From Sipunculus nudus (Eukaryota; Annelida; Sipuncula; Golfingiida; Sipunculidae): DNA of 64,000 nt. This document shows, one piece after another, positions 44,001 to 49,710 of the stretch. The notes beneath the pieces are model-generated. The model was not told where the DNA came from, searched no databases, and saw nothing but the letters and a program-made list of their open reading frames with translations. Made by a program: the position numbers and the translations under genes. Location: the NCBI GenBank assembly GCA_026874595.1, contig CM049319.1, forward strand, positions 52,032,917 to 52,096,916, written 5' to 3'. Positions within the stretch are counted from its first letter, which is position 1, and the number at the start of each line of letters is the position of its first letter.

Positions 44001-47000
44001 GGTATTTGGGGGGGGGGGGGACTTAGTGTATTGTAGTAAGACCTGTAATTTAAATACAATGGTTCATTTTAACTTGCTTTTTTTACAATCTATGTGATCA
44101 CCACAAAGCTTATTTAAATCCAGAGATCAGATTGTAGAATTAAGGGAACCGAAATAATATTCAATTGTAGTTCCTTCTTCACTTCCCAGATGGCAGCAGG
44201 CTAAGGGACTGTACTCTGTAGTCTCTGACTGAAATTATATGATGTGTTAGTTTTATTTTCTTGTTCACATATAAGTCATATAACCTTTATATGTAACTGT
44301 GTATGTATGTATGTATGTATATATTATATATATTTATATACATATGCTCAAATATACTTTTTCTGAATGTGTGATCTGTATACAAATTCTGTAAATGCAT
44401 TTGGTCATAGATTTATGTGTGGTGAATTTTCTTTGTAGGGATGTAAGACAGCTGTTAAAGAGTGGATTAGTGCACGAATGGCGATCATCATTGGAATCGC
44501 GGCAGGAATACTCGGACTTCAGGTAATAACATATGCATACACACACACATATACACACCTTAGTTAACCAAAACACACACATGCACACAAACATACTGTG
44601 GTTGGCTTATATTTAGGGGGCAAAATTTTGTGAATTCTACATTTTCTTTATTTTGTGAGGGTTTCATTTACGCAATCTCTGAATACAATAACATACAAAT
44701 GGTATATCCATTATCATGAGAACTAACTGTATTTATATGTACATTGATTTGTAGCTTGGTGACCCAAAGGTACAATGAATGAGTGAAACTTGTTGTTCAT
44801 TATTGGCAGATAATTTGAATGTTTTATATGATTTATAATCGTGATCTTTGATTTACAGGTAACATACAAGATCAATTATAATATATCATTTCAATCTTTT
44901 GCTTTTTGACTTTTCCACCATGTTAGGTCAGTTTTGCCTAAGTGAGATTAAAATCCGATTTTGGAACAGCCTAGAATTTTATATTTGCCTAAGTGAGTTA
45001 AAAATATCTCTGGTATCATCTAATTGAGTTTAAACACTCCATGGGCCTGATTGAAATGGTCATCTGATGGTGTTTCTGGAGATACTGTGCACTGTATATT
45101 ATATATATAAGTTTAGTTTATAGTGCAAACTAAATAATAAATATGCTTTAATCTTCCCAAAATATCCCTAAATATATAAATAAATAGAGACATAAATGTA
45201 CCATTACATGCATCATTTCGTCACAGACCTGATAATTTTTTGTGATTTTAACAATTTGATGAGGGTGCAAGGAACACCAGTTAAATGAAAATTCTTTTTC
45301 ACTTTTGGCAAAAAAAAAATTCCGTATTATTTTTATGATCAATTTTTTTATACAAAATAATACAAAGGTCAAAGGGTCTGTCATTATTTCAACTATCATT
45401 ATTTTTCCATTTGACCAGTGATGCCATATATTGTAATTAATGTACATTAGATGCCAGTGTTGTTGCTCTTTAAATGAATTTTCCTCTGTGTTTACCGGAG
45501 CATCATTTATTCAAGAAGGCCTCATGTTGATCAATCAAATGTGTTATATCAATAATGATACTAATAATGATCAAAATCTCTTCATTCCTTATTCTATAAT
45601 TGACAAGTGTTCATACATTTCCATGGTTATTTTATGCACATATTACTGACACCTAGCTGAATTAATGATGCTTCTAAAAAATATTTAATCATGAGAGACT
45701 TCTGCATCTTTGATATAGTCCATAAAAGTGCACAGTATCAGTTCTGAAGTATGAATTTAATAATTGAATATAACCAGTTAGCAGATCCATTTCCTTTAGC
45801 TTTTCAAATGGTATATTATATATATTATATTTATGTCGAGGCCCAGATTAGAATCTGGCCCAATTTAAAACTTGGCCAGCCCAGATCAAAATTTTATTTG
45901 GACCTGCTCAGATCAAAATTTTAGTCTGGGCTAGACCAGTTTTAAACTGGGCCAGCCCAGATTAGAATTTTGATCTCGGCCGGTCCAGATTAAAATCCTG
46001 TGGTGAAGCCTTCAGGATTTAAATCTGGTCTGTACTGATATGAAACTGGGCCAGCCCAGATTAGAATTTTGATCTAGGCCGGTCAAGTTAACAATCCTGT
46101 GGTGGACTGATTTTAAACTGGACCAGCCCAGATCAGAATTCTAATCTACCCCTAGGCTGGCTTCAATTACACTATATTTAACTAGCTGGCCTTTCATCAA
46201 TTCAAAGAATGTGTAAAACATTGTAAACCTGTAAGTCAATAAAAATTAATATTTAATGAATTTATTTCATATTCTATGAAAATATAATTTGTTGGATCCT
46301 GTCATATTCATTTTGTAATTTCACCTCTTATGTGAAATGTCTAATATATATTTATAAGATATTCATGTTAAACATTGGTATTTTACAGATAAAAACTACA
46401 AATATAGCTTGCAGAACATGTGCATTAATTCAACAAATTAAAACAAAATTTAATCAATAATAATTAATATATATGTTACTCAATGTTAAGCTTGTGATCC
46501 AAGACATGTAAATGCAAACTTTTATATGATATGTTAAATTAATTAAATTTATCAAGTTGGGGTTTTTGTCTGGATCCCCCCCCCCCCCCAGTCACCCATT
46601 AAAAAATTTGCACTTATTGTAACATTGGACCTAGAACTTATAACATACTACATATTAAGGAAAGAAGGCCCTGAACAGCTATTTAGATAGAACAGTGGGA
46701 ACAATATTTACCAACTCAGCATTTTAACTATTGAAGGTAGAGAATATTTGTATTGAAGCTTTTAACTATCTTCAATTTACATTAGTTATCAGTTAATAGA
46801 TTAACTTTTTTTAAGTTATTAACTCCAAATTGAAAACTCCACCATGTTTGTCACCCTCTGAATTTAAATTCTAAATTCCAATTTTCACTCATGTTCACCT
46901 CTATTTTTGAGACTGACAAATGACAACAATCATATCATTTTCTCAGCTGTGGTTTTTCTGCTATTGAAAATTACAGAAATGGTATCACAAACCTCTCCCT

Positions 47001-47873
47001 AGCCCCGTGTTAGGGCACAATGTCATGCTGCTTACCCAAATGAGCATCAAGATTGATAAATTACTTTTGTTCACTCATAAATGGGTAAAGCTGGTATTTA
47101 ATTATGCATGTATATATTTAATATTACACATGAAATTTTGATATTTAGAACAGAAAATTATCTCAGTTAAGTTAAAATTTTTATATTAAGTCAAGTAGAT
47201 GTCTCAGAACAGACATGTTCTAAACTATGATTAATTATTGTAGTTTGTTTAGGTGAAGTTCAAATGTGAACCTGTATGCTTGAAGAAAAGATAAAACCAA
47301 AGAAGCACATCACATTTGTTCATTAGCCTTGTCTTCACCAAAATATTTTAAATGATCTTGTTCATTATGTGTTTTGTGGTGTATCTGGAATAAATGTTTA
47401 TGGTATTAACTGATTTAAGATGATAAAAATCAAACTAGCCTAAGATTAGATTAGGATTCTGATCTGGTTAGGCCCAGTTTAAAATCAGTCCATAACAGGA
47501 ATGTAATCTTGACTAGCACAGATTAAAATTTTGATCTGGGCCAGCCCAGTTTAAAATCAGTCCACCACAGGATAATAAACTTAACCAGCCCAGATCAAAA
47601 TTCTGATCGACATATATATATATATATTATTAGGTATATTTTGTATTTGCTATATTTTCCAACATTCAGCTGAGTGACATGACCCATGGGTCCCTCTTTT
47701 AATATTTAATTTCATAATTTGTTTGTCTTTAATGTTTGCATATATTTGCAAAACAAATAAATCATGGTATCTAATGAATTTTTTACTCTTTACAGATCGT
47801 GGTCTTTATTCTAGCATGCTGCTTGCTGCAGTATGTCAGGAGGAAACTTGAAGATTATGAAGATGATTATTAA
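2462..47873 (+). CDS. Tetraspanin, 291 aa, eight exons
   Basis: Joined from 2462-2533, 31740-31949, 32524-32598, 36168-36290, 37724-37801, 41729-41884, 44439-44522 and 47796-47873; every intron is phase 0 and GT-AG. Tetraspanins are four-pass membrane proteins that organise integrins, receptors and other tetraspanins into membrane microdomains. Seen here: short N-terminal tail with Cys7 and Cys11, TM1 about 12-37, small loop 38-58, TM2 about 59-79, CCGACCE at 81-87, TM3 about 91-115 with Glu106, large loop about 117-250, TM4 about 251-277, and an acidic tail ending EDYEDDY. Loop cysteines are 163, 164, 193, 194, 209 and 240, the six-cysteine pattern with CCG and PQTCC motifs. N145 (NAT) and N179 (NQT) are possible glycosylation sites; juxtamembrane cysteines may be palmitoylated. 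The length suits the family. The subfamily (CD9/CD63/CD151/TSPAN-1 type) cannot be settled by eye, so no symbol is given. Confidence 0.93.
2650..3930. other. Start of intron 1, no features seen
   Basis: AT-rich intron sequence after exon 1 with no exon, RNA gene or clear repeat that I can identify. Confidence 0.5.
3935..4062 (-). mobile_element. Possible tRNA-derived SINE head
   Basis: On the minus strand there is a B-box-like GGGTTTGATCCC (4001-4012), with an A-box-like block GGACAGCTGAGCTGTAAAA upstream (about 4026-4045), a spacing typical of RNA polymerase III promoters. No second full copy was identified in the window, so the call is tentative. Confidence 0.35.
4063..6540. other. Intron 1 sequence, nothing recognised
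   Basis: AT-rich with scattered short open frames of 60-120 codons in several frames, none with splice sites, domains or composition that would support a gene. Confidence 0.5.
6545..6572. repeat. C14-A14 homopolymer pair
   Basis: Fourteen C directly followed by fourteen A. One of thirteen C or G tracts of 11 or more in this window. Confidence 0.9.
6704..8589. mobile_element. 1.9-kb element with repeated GTTACGGGTGGGACA
   Basis: Ends are inverted: GGGCCAATT at 6704-6712 and AATTGGCCC at 8581-8589, each next to the 15-mer in opposite orientation (left TGTCCCACCCGTAACA at 6733-6748, right 8566-8580). Further forward copies lie at 7054, 7254, 7987, 8004, 8020, 8178 (one mismatch) and 8359, and a degenerate reverse copy at 6893. 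The sequence between copies is AT-rich and noncoding. This looks like a non-autonomous DNA element with its terminal motif multiplied inside. No clear target duplication was found. Confidence 0.6.
8788..9122. mobile_element. TIR element, TCTCAGGCA family, copy A
   Basis: The left end (AGGC, A-run, AAAGGTATGGTTCTCAGGCA) is an inverted copy of the right end (TGCCTGAGAAACAAACCT, T-run, GGCCT), about 32 bp each with few mismatches. About 335 bp, noncoding, with a C13 tract near the left end. TA-containing flanks suggest a TA target as in Tc1/mariner elements (inference). Related copies: 18439-19275, 19528-19832, 42727-43001. Confidence 0.7.
9123..10183. other. Intron 1 sequence, nothing recognised
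   Basis: AT-rich noncoding sequence without a recognisable element. Confidence 0.45.
10184..11130. repeat. Long interspersed repeat R1, longest copy
   Basis: Begins TTAAAGCCAGCTATTCACCT and ends near a palindromic TGATCGATTATAATTAATCA block. Parts recur at 470-800, 14200-14560, 17980-18438 plus 19275-19345, and 43605-43920. The 80-codon open frame at 10370-10612 is not conserved among copies. The class is undetermined: no TIR and no reverse transcriptase or transposase sequence is visible. Confidence 0.5.
11450..11830 (+). mobile_element. Possible tRNA-derived SINE
   Basis: An A-box-like block GCTCAGGGGCAGAGCA (about 11558-11573) is followed by a B-box-like AGAGTTCAAACCTC (11591-11604) at tRNA spacing, then a G-rich body to about 11830. 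Only one copy was recognised in the window. Confidence 0.4.
12035..12310 (+). mobile_element. Partial hAT-like MITE terminus
   Basis: Starts CAGTGGCAGATCCAGG followed by C/G-rich sequence, a terminal pattern common to hAT-type nonautonomous elements in animals. The matching inverted right end was not found, so the copy is truncated or only similar. The open frame starting MADPGGAPPP runs through this terminus and is not a gene. Confidence 0.4.
12860..13339. mobile_element. Foldback element, 160-bp arms and 160-bp spacer
   Basis: The left arm 12860-13019 and right arm 13180-13339 are reverse complements at roughly 150 of 160 positions by eye; the spacer 13020-13179 is also 160 bp. The arms start CACAGGCACTCGTTTCC and end TTATCCGCTTC. 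The block is more GC- and CpG-rich than its surroundings. Short open frames on both strands mirror each other because of the arms. No transposase is visible. Confidence 0.75.
13340..14199. other. Intron 1 sequence near the foldback
   Basis: The first 350 bp share the CpG-richer composition of the foldback and may belong to a larger element; the rest is AT-rich and unremarkable. Confidence 0.35.
14200..14560. repeat. Fragment of interspersed repeat R1
   Basis: Matches 18180-18430 in order: GAGTATGAAA, CAGACC, ...TTCTGTGGCCTA, AGTAACCTT, TGAAGT, ATTAAATGAAAG, CATTTCTTCACCACA. Confidence 0.5.
14585..14740. repeat. CAGTGGAACCCC / CGACCACC repeat
   Basis: Starts CAGTGGAACCCCGCC and contains five degenerate copies of a TTGCGACCAC-type motif about 13-20 bp apart. 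Similar GACCACC-type repeats starting from TGGAACCTGTCTGAAAG lie at 16050-16130, 17736-17805 and 33690-34970. Confidence 0.55.
14741..16049. other. Intron 1 sequence, nothing recognised
   Basis: AT-rich, with short A-runs; no exon or named element found. Confidence 0.4.
16050..16130. repeat. GACCACC-type repeat copy
   Basis: ACAGTGAAACCTGTCTGAAAG followed by degenerate AGACCA units, related to 33690-34970. Confidence 0.45.
16603..16715. repeat. GC-rich palindrome block
   Basis: Contains the perfect 18-bp palindrome GGGACCCGCGCGGGTCCC at 16658-16675 and flanking imperfect inverted pieces around CATATGGAAAGG and ATGTATGGAAAGG. Strikingly GC-rich for its setting. Confidence 0.6.
16720..17735. 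other. Intron 1 sequence, nothing recognised
   Basis: AT-rich with open frames of 60-72 codons that lack any supporting signal. Confidence 0.4.
17736..17805. repeat. GACCACC-type repeat copy
   Basis: GTGGAACCTGTCTGAAAGG then GTCCCATGGGTGGTCTTGTTAC, as at 33694 and 34938. Confidence 0.5.
17980..18438. repeat. Interspersed repeat R1, interrupted copy
   Basis: Matches 14200-14560 and 10700-11000. It is broken by the TIR element at 18439-19275 and seems to resume at 19275-19345 (GCACTGCAAGATCAATGATC), comparable with 11033-11060. Contains a G12 tract at 18079-18090. Confidence 0.5.
18439..19275. mobile_element. TIR element, TCTCAGGCA family, copy B, with an insert
   Basis: Left end GGCAACAAAAAATAAGG then TTTGGTTCTCAGCA; right end GCCTGAGAACCATTCC, T-run, GGCC. 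At about 837 bp it is longer than other copies, because a HINE-type 3' end (CAGCTGAGCGATGTGATCC...GGGTCCCTTG, ending at 19000) lies inside it. Confidence 0.6.
19528..19832. mobile_element. TIR element, TCTCAGGCA family, copy C
   Basis: Starts AAGGCC...AAAAGGTATGGTTCTCATGCA; ends TGCCTGAGAACCATACC, T-run, GCCTA. About 305 bp; its interior matches the right half of copy B. Confidence 0.7.
19833..22570. other. Intron 1 sequence, little recognised
   Basis: AT-rich. Contains a small piece resembling the R1 end (GATTGATTATAATTAATAATCA near 20036) and a C12 tract at 21180-21191. The 120-codon frame at 20436-20798 shows no domain or splice context. Confidence 0.4.
22571..22960 (+). mobile_element. 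HINE-like family B fragment
   Basis: Diverged 5' end (GGTGAACCTGTTAGCTAATGTGATGGTGTGG), then the GTCGTCC...TTAACCCAT and CATCACAAAATTTTATGC blocks shared with 38293, 59958 and 63003. Contains a direct duplication around TTGTTCAGTATTTCACAGAA (22820 and 22853). The 3' end is missing. Confidence 0.5.
23101..23114. repeat. C14 tract
   Basis: Uninterrupted run of fourteen C; a further C13 tract lies at 23632-23644. Confidence 0.9.
23645..24330. repeat. Degenerate tandem array, ATGAATGGATATTATCA type
   Basis: About twenty degenerate units of roughly 30-38 bp built from AATGGATATTATCA and CCAAATGATG pieces, with many small indels. Confidence 0.7.
24600..25175. repeat. Degenerate tandem array, AAGAGAAAAAGCAAGATGGA type
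   Basis: Units of about 28-33 bp with AAGAGAAA and GCAAGATGGATATAA pieces. The Lys/Arg-rich 77-codon frame at 24907-25140 is a by-product of this array, followed at 25188 by a short (CATC)n tract. Confidence 0.65.
25176..26119. other. Intron 1 sequence, nothing recognised
   Basis: Less AT-rich than average but without a gene or a repeat I can name. Confidence 0.4.
26120..27670. repeat. Tandem core array with GGTGGCGCCACC palindrome
   Basis: About five composite units of roughly 280 bp, each with an ATCTCGGGAACCGTTTGACC-like block, a TAGCTTTATAACATACAC block and one or two copies of the palindrome or variants. The last unit runs into a GTGGCACCACCTACA...CCCCTTGCCACT tail shared with 62300-62470. 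This is the same core as in the HINE-like element 59958-62634, here without either element end. Confidence 0.8.
27671..29960. other. Intron 1 sequence, nothing recognised
   Basis: AT-rich with a C13 tract at 28954-28966. No exon or clear element. Confidence 0.4.
30050..30716 (+). mobile_element. HINE-like family B internal fragment (left part)
   Basis: Matches 60165-60560 (TTCTCTGAAACTGTCCAGC, CAATATTTCACA, TTCAGCAGCCAAG, GTGGGGTCCAGACATCAC). It is interrupted at a T-run by a compact element of the same family starting at 30717. Confidence 0.55.
30717..31186 (+). mobile_element. Compact HINE-like family B element, 470 bp
   Basis: The 5' end AGCAAATCTGTGAGCTTAGG follows TTTTT; the 3' end GCATTAGGCCTGTAGGCCTTG is followed by TTT. 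AGGCCTGTAGGCCT is the 3' hairpin. It contains only the noncore part of the family, with no tandem GGTGGCGCCACC repeats. Confidence 0.65.
31320..31362 (+). mobile_element. HINE-like family A 3' end, diverged
   Basis: AATTCAGCCGAGTGTTTAG then CTGGGTCCCTAGTTG, a decayed version of CAGCTGAGCG...GGGTCCCTTG. Confidence 0.4.
31740..31949 (+). CDS. Tetraspanin coding exon 2 (aa 25-94)
   Basis: Encodes the end of TM1, the small extracellular loop, TM2 and the start of TM3. The cytoplasmic motif LGCCGACCE follows TM2, the family hallmark. Acceptor AG at 31738-31739 after a pyrimidine-poor tract; donor GTGAGT at 31950. 210 nt, phase 0 at both ends. Confidence 0.95.
32524..32598 (+). CDS. Tetraspanin coding exon 3 (aa 95-119)
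   Basis: Encodes most of TM3 with the sequence MAAEITAAVLAYIYRNK. Glu106 is the conserved polar residue in TM3 of many tetraspanins. Acceptor TTTCAG before 32524, donor GTAAGT at 32599. 75 nt, phase 0. Confidence 0.94.
32703..33430. repeat. 20-bp minisatellite in intron 3
   Basis: Unit GGGTCCCTGGATCTGTACCT, about 33 copies. The stretch 32881-33330 keeps exact 20-bp register for 22 units; copies are increasingly degenerate at both edges. As 20 is not a multiple of three, every frame is open through it, creating spurious Gly/Pro/Leu-Asp-rich frames on both strands. Confidence 0.97.
33690..33735. repeat. GACCACC-type repeat, left part
   Basis: TGGAACCTGTCTGAAAGAC then AACCTGTCTTATAAG; it is interrupted by a TIR element and continues at 34718. 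Confidence 0.6.
33736..34717. mobile_element. 982-bp TIR element nested in the GACCACC repeat
   Basis: Perfect 17-bp inverted ends TAGAGCCCCGTTTTTTC (33736-33752 and 34701-34717). The sequence on both sides belongs to one repeat (CTGTCTTATA ... TATAGGACCACC), so this is an insertion. Noncoding interior, hence a non-autonomous DNA element. Confidence 0.8.
34718..34970. repeat. GACCACC-type repeat, right part
   Basis: At least eight degenerate units of TAAGACCACCTGTCTGT, ending CTCATGGGTGGTCTCTTAACAC as in the copy at 17780. Confidence 0.7.
34971..35788. other. Intron 3 sequence, nothing recognised
   Basis: AT-rich, no clear element. Confidence 0.4.
35789..36118. mobile_element. 330-bp TIR element beside exon 4
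   Basis: The 65-bp inverted ends (35789-35853 and 36054-36118) differ at about six positions; they begin GGGTACCTTTGAACAAG. The interior is AT-rich with ACGCCATCTAGTG-type motifs. The element ends 49 bp before the exon 4 acceptor. Confidence 0.8.
36168..36290 (+). CDS. Tetraspanin coding exon 4 (aa 120-160)
   Basis: Encodes the first part of the large extracellular loop, ending KAWDLMQSQ just before the CCG motif of exon 5. Contains a possible N-glycosylation site at N145 (NAT). Acceptor TATTTCAG; the donor GTACAT is weaker than the others. A TIR element ends only 49 bp upstream. Confidence 0.93.
37310..37430. repeat. TTGCCC/GGGCAA palindrome repeat
   Basis: Contains GCTTGCCTGGGGCAAG and CTTGCCTGACTGGGCAAG. 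An inverted related copy lies at 42490-42726, sharing TATTTTCTGGAACTTTTAC in reverse orientation. Confidence 0.5.
37724..37801 (+). CDS. Tetraspanin coding exon 5 (aa 161-186)
   Basis: Starts LRCCGSAGPSDY, the CCG signature of the large extracellular loop (Cys163, Cys164), and includes the possible glycosylation site N179 (NQT). Acceptor TTTTCAG, donor GTAAGC at 37802. 78 nt, phase 0. Confidence 0.94.
38001..38053. repeat. (TA)n microsatellite
   Basis: About 21 TA repeats, flanked by AATTGAAATATA and TAATTGATATA arms. Confidence 0.95.
38293..41430 (+). mobile_element. HINE-like family B element, full length, 3.1 kb
   Basis: The 5' end AGCTAACCTGTGAGATTACG follows TTTTT; the 3' end CACAGGTTTGCATAAGGACTGTAGGCCTTG is followed by TTT. 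The 5' TAACCTGTG and 3' subterminal CACAGGTT are inverted to each other, and a near-palindrome ending GTAGGCCT precedes the 3' end. Inside are GTGGCGCCA-type core repeats at 40170-41050 and a 4 x 39-bp array at 39940-40080. Lies wholly in intron 5. No Rep/helicase frame, so non-autonomous. Confidence 0.7.
39940..40080. repeat. 39-bp tandem repeat, four copies
   Basis: Units start at 39940, 39979, 40018 and 40057 with CTGCATGTGATCACCTCATGG; nearly identical, so recently expanded. Confidence 0.9.
41729..41884 (+). CDS. Tetraspanin coding exon 6 (aa 187-238)
   Basis: Encodes the variable part of the large loop, with the PQTCC motif (Cys193, Cys194) and Cys209 in EELC. Acceptor CTTGTAG, donor GTAAGA at 41885. 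The last 20 or so bases of this exon and its donor are repeated several times downstream in the intron. Reading through the donor meets an in-frame TAG within six codons, so the first donor must be used for a full protein. Confidence 0.93.
41865..42360 (+). repeat. 79-bp tandem array repeating the exon 6 donor
   Basis: The last bases of exon 6 (TTGAACAGCGTGCATTCCAAG) and its donor recur as TTGAACAGGATGCATGCCAA-G/GTAAGA. GTAAG donors lie at 41885 (used), 41967, 42046, 42125, 42204 and 42282; a seventh unit at about 42356 has lost the GT. Spacings are 82, 79, 79, 79 and 78 bp. Confidence 0.9.
42490..42726. repeat. TTGCCC/GGGCAA palindrome repeat, second copy
   Basis: CTTGCCCAGTTGGGCAAG at about 42522 and CTTGCCAAGTTGGGCAAG at about 42660, in inverted orientation to 37310-37430. 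Runs into the TIR element at 42727. Confidence 0.5.
42727..43001. mobile_element. TIR element, TCTCAGGCA family, copy D
   Basis: Left AAAGGTATGGTTCTCAGGCAC; right GTGCCTGAGAACCATAC, T-run, GGCCTTA. About 275 bp. Confidence 0.7.
43605..43920. repeat. Interspersed repeat R1, copy in intron 6
   Basis: TTAAAGCCAGCTATTCACCT start, GAGCCTGTTTATCTACAAAC, GTTGACAAACAG, then ACAGCCTGTGTACATGG, TTTTCTGG and TTTCAAGGGATTG, in the same order as at 10184-10625. Confidence 0.55.
43975..44020. repeat. G20 and G13 tracts
   Basis: G20 at 43975-43994 and G13 at 44008-44020, separated by 13 bases, about 420 bp before exon 7. Strong G-quadruplex potential in DNA and pre-mRNA. Confidence 0.9.
44300..44345. repeat. 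(GTAT)n/(TA)n microsatellite
   Basis: TGTATGTATGTATGTATGTATATAT tract upstream of exon 7; (CA)-rich sequence follows the exon 7 donor at 44538-44590. Confidence 0.8.
44439..44522 (+). CDS. Tetraspanin coding exon 7 (aa 239-266)
   Basis: Starts GCKTAV with the last conserved loop cysteine (Cys240), then enters TM4 (ARMAIIIGIAAGILGLQ). Acceptor TTTGTAG, donor GTAATA at 44523. 84 nt, phase 0. Confidence 0.94.
45834..47612. mobile_element. 1.8-kb foldback with internally repeated arms
   Basis: The left arm 45834-46170 starts TGTCGA and the right arm 47430-47612 ends TCGACA. Both are built from GGGCCAGCCCAGAT, AAATTTTGATCT and AATCCTGTGGTGGACTG pieces, in opposite orientation. The left arm has more internal repeats than the right. 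The AT-rich core (46171-47429) has no coding sequence. Lies in intron 7. Confidence 0.65.
47665..47695 (+). mobile_element. HINE-like family A 3' end fragment
   Basis: TTCAGCTGAGTGACATGACCCATGGGTCCCTC followed by TTTT, about 100 bp before exon 8. The hairpin GACCCATGGGTC is intact. Confidence 0.6.
47796..47873 (+). CDS. Tetraspanin coding exon 8 and stop (aa 267-291)
   Basis: Completes TM4 (IVVFILACCLLQ), then a short basic-acidic cytoplasmic tail YVRRKLEDYEDDY. Cys274 and Cys275 sit at the inner membrane face. TAA stop at 47871-47873; acceptor CTTTACAG. No canonical YxxPhi sorting motif is present at the C-terminus. Confidence 0.94.
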   Translation: MVVFILACCLLQYVRRKLEDYEDDY

Positions 47874-48521
47874 ACACAAAATGCCAGCAATAACATCAAG
47901 AAGACTGCAAAATGCGGAATGCAGGAAAAGCTTATAAGATGAACACTGATAAGTATGCTCTCATAAAATTTCAGACTGTGGCAATAAATGAAAATTTTAT
48001 ATATTTTAGATTATTTTTATTTTACTCAGAAAAAATGTATGATTTATCAAAGGTAAACACATGCCATGTAGGAAGATTTAAAACCTGTGTGGGTGAACGC
48101 AGTGTGAAATGTTCAAACTGCAGATATGTTTACACAGGCTGTGTCAGCCATAAGAAGCTGATAAGCTTTATAGTAAGCCCAGTAAGTGGCTTTCTTAGGC
48201 CATTGTGCAAGAAATTTTCTGTGTAATACCAGTGTGTGAAAAATGCTTACACAGCAGTTTTCATGCAGATGCAAATACGTCTTACTGATATACAGTAATA
48301 CCTATCATATATGTTTATCTGATTTACATCAGGAACTTTCCTGTAGCGATATCATTGAATATACCAGTGAATAACATAAGTGACTTTTATGAAACAATTT
48401 TGATGTGTACACAAATACATGCTTTACATCTTGTGCATATATCGTAGACTTTTAGCACATTGTGTGTTTACTTTTAAACATGCCATGTAATTGATTTGAT
48501 GTTGATGCATACACAAGCACG

Positions 48522-48923
48522 TAAAGCTGTGTTTCCATTCATCCGTAAATCTCGTACATCTCGTACACAAAAAATCAGATCACTCTTTTTGAGATGAACT
48601 TTTTCCATATGTACATTTTATTGTACTCTGCATACATATCCGCAAAAATGGACAGCATCGAAACAGATCAGTGAGCAATTCATCCGTTTTGCGGATGGCA
48701 AAAATGCCTATATTTCCCAACTGTGCCCGGGCACCAGGTTAGATGAGACATATTGACCTTCTTCCTGCCTGTCGTCCTTGCAGTTTCAAAAGAGGCATGT
48801 TAAAGGGTATCCGCAAGAAAAAAGTACTACTTATGGAAACAGTTTTGACGGACTGCGCACTAGGGAGCGTACGTACATCTTTTGCGGATACCATTTATAT
48901 CGATACATGGAAACACAGCTTTA
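48522..48923. mobile_element. 402-bp TIR element in the 3' UTR region
   Basis: Perfect 17-bp inverted ends TAAAGCTGTGTTTCCAT (48522-48538 and 48907-48923), the outer TA probably being target duplication. The interior has further inverted pieces (ATCCGTAAA/GCGGATA, TCGTAC/GTACGT). Noncoding. Confidence 0.8.
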
Positions 48924-49299
48924 GTTTAAAAACTGAAGCAGTAAATTAATGGAGTGATACATGGGATACATAGGATACATAGGATACAAAGAATGCACCT
49001 TGTTTATATTATTTTTTCTATAGTTTATAGCTTTTAGATAATGATTTGTACAAAGTGATTTACTTAATCAAGAGATAATATCAGTTGTAAATTTTTAGAC
49101 TATGTATATAAGACACACAAACATACTTTGTAACACCAGTTTTCTACAGTCCACAAGTTATGTGCTGTGGGTATTGAACATTGTAACATGAGGTCACATT
49201 AGCATTGTAATATATTTGTCAAAATGGAGAGATACAAATAATGTCCACCAAAAGAGCAAACAGAAGTGAACCAAGATTAAGAAAAATGGAAAAAAACAA

Positions 49300-49710
49300 G
49301 AATGGACTTTTTTCCATCACGTCAGCGACATCTGTTGCTGATTGTTATTTCTACATCATTCATGTAAAATGTAAAGTCAAGCTGAATGAGTCTAAGGTAT
49401 CGAAATGGTTTCAGGGACATTTTTTTCCACCACACTAGCGACACCTATTGGTGATTGTTATATCTACATCATACAAGTAAAAAAAGGAAGTCAAGGTGTA
49501 TGATTCTCTGGTATGTATATGGTATCATGGACTTTTTTCCACCACACTAGCGACACCTGTTGGTAATGTTGGTAATAAACACTAAATGTTCAGGTCAAAG
49601 CCTAGAAAGTACTTGTTATACAATGTACATGTGTTAACATCATACACGTAAAAATAATATTTTTAATGTCAGGGTTTATGAGTCTCTAGTGTGCATCTGG
49701 TTTCTTTTTA
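49300..49710. repeat. ~115-bp tandem repeat in the 3' UTR region
   Basis: Three units start near 49305, 49414 and 49529, each with a GACTTTTTTCCACCAC-type run, a TAGCGACACCTGTTGG-like block and ATCTACATCATAC-TAAAA; a partial fourth ends near 49710. Confidence 0.75.

Noticed and set aside
47912-48226. 104-codon open frame with several Cys after the tetraspanin stop
   Set aside because: It lies in the probable 3' UTR, has no recognisable domain and no independent promoter signal.
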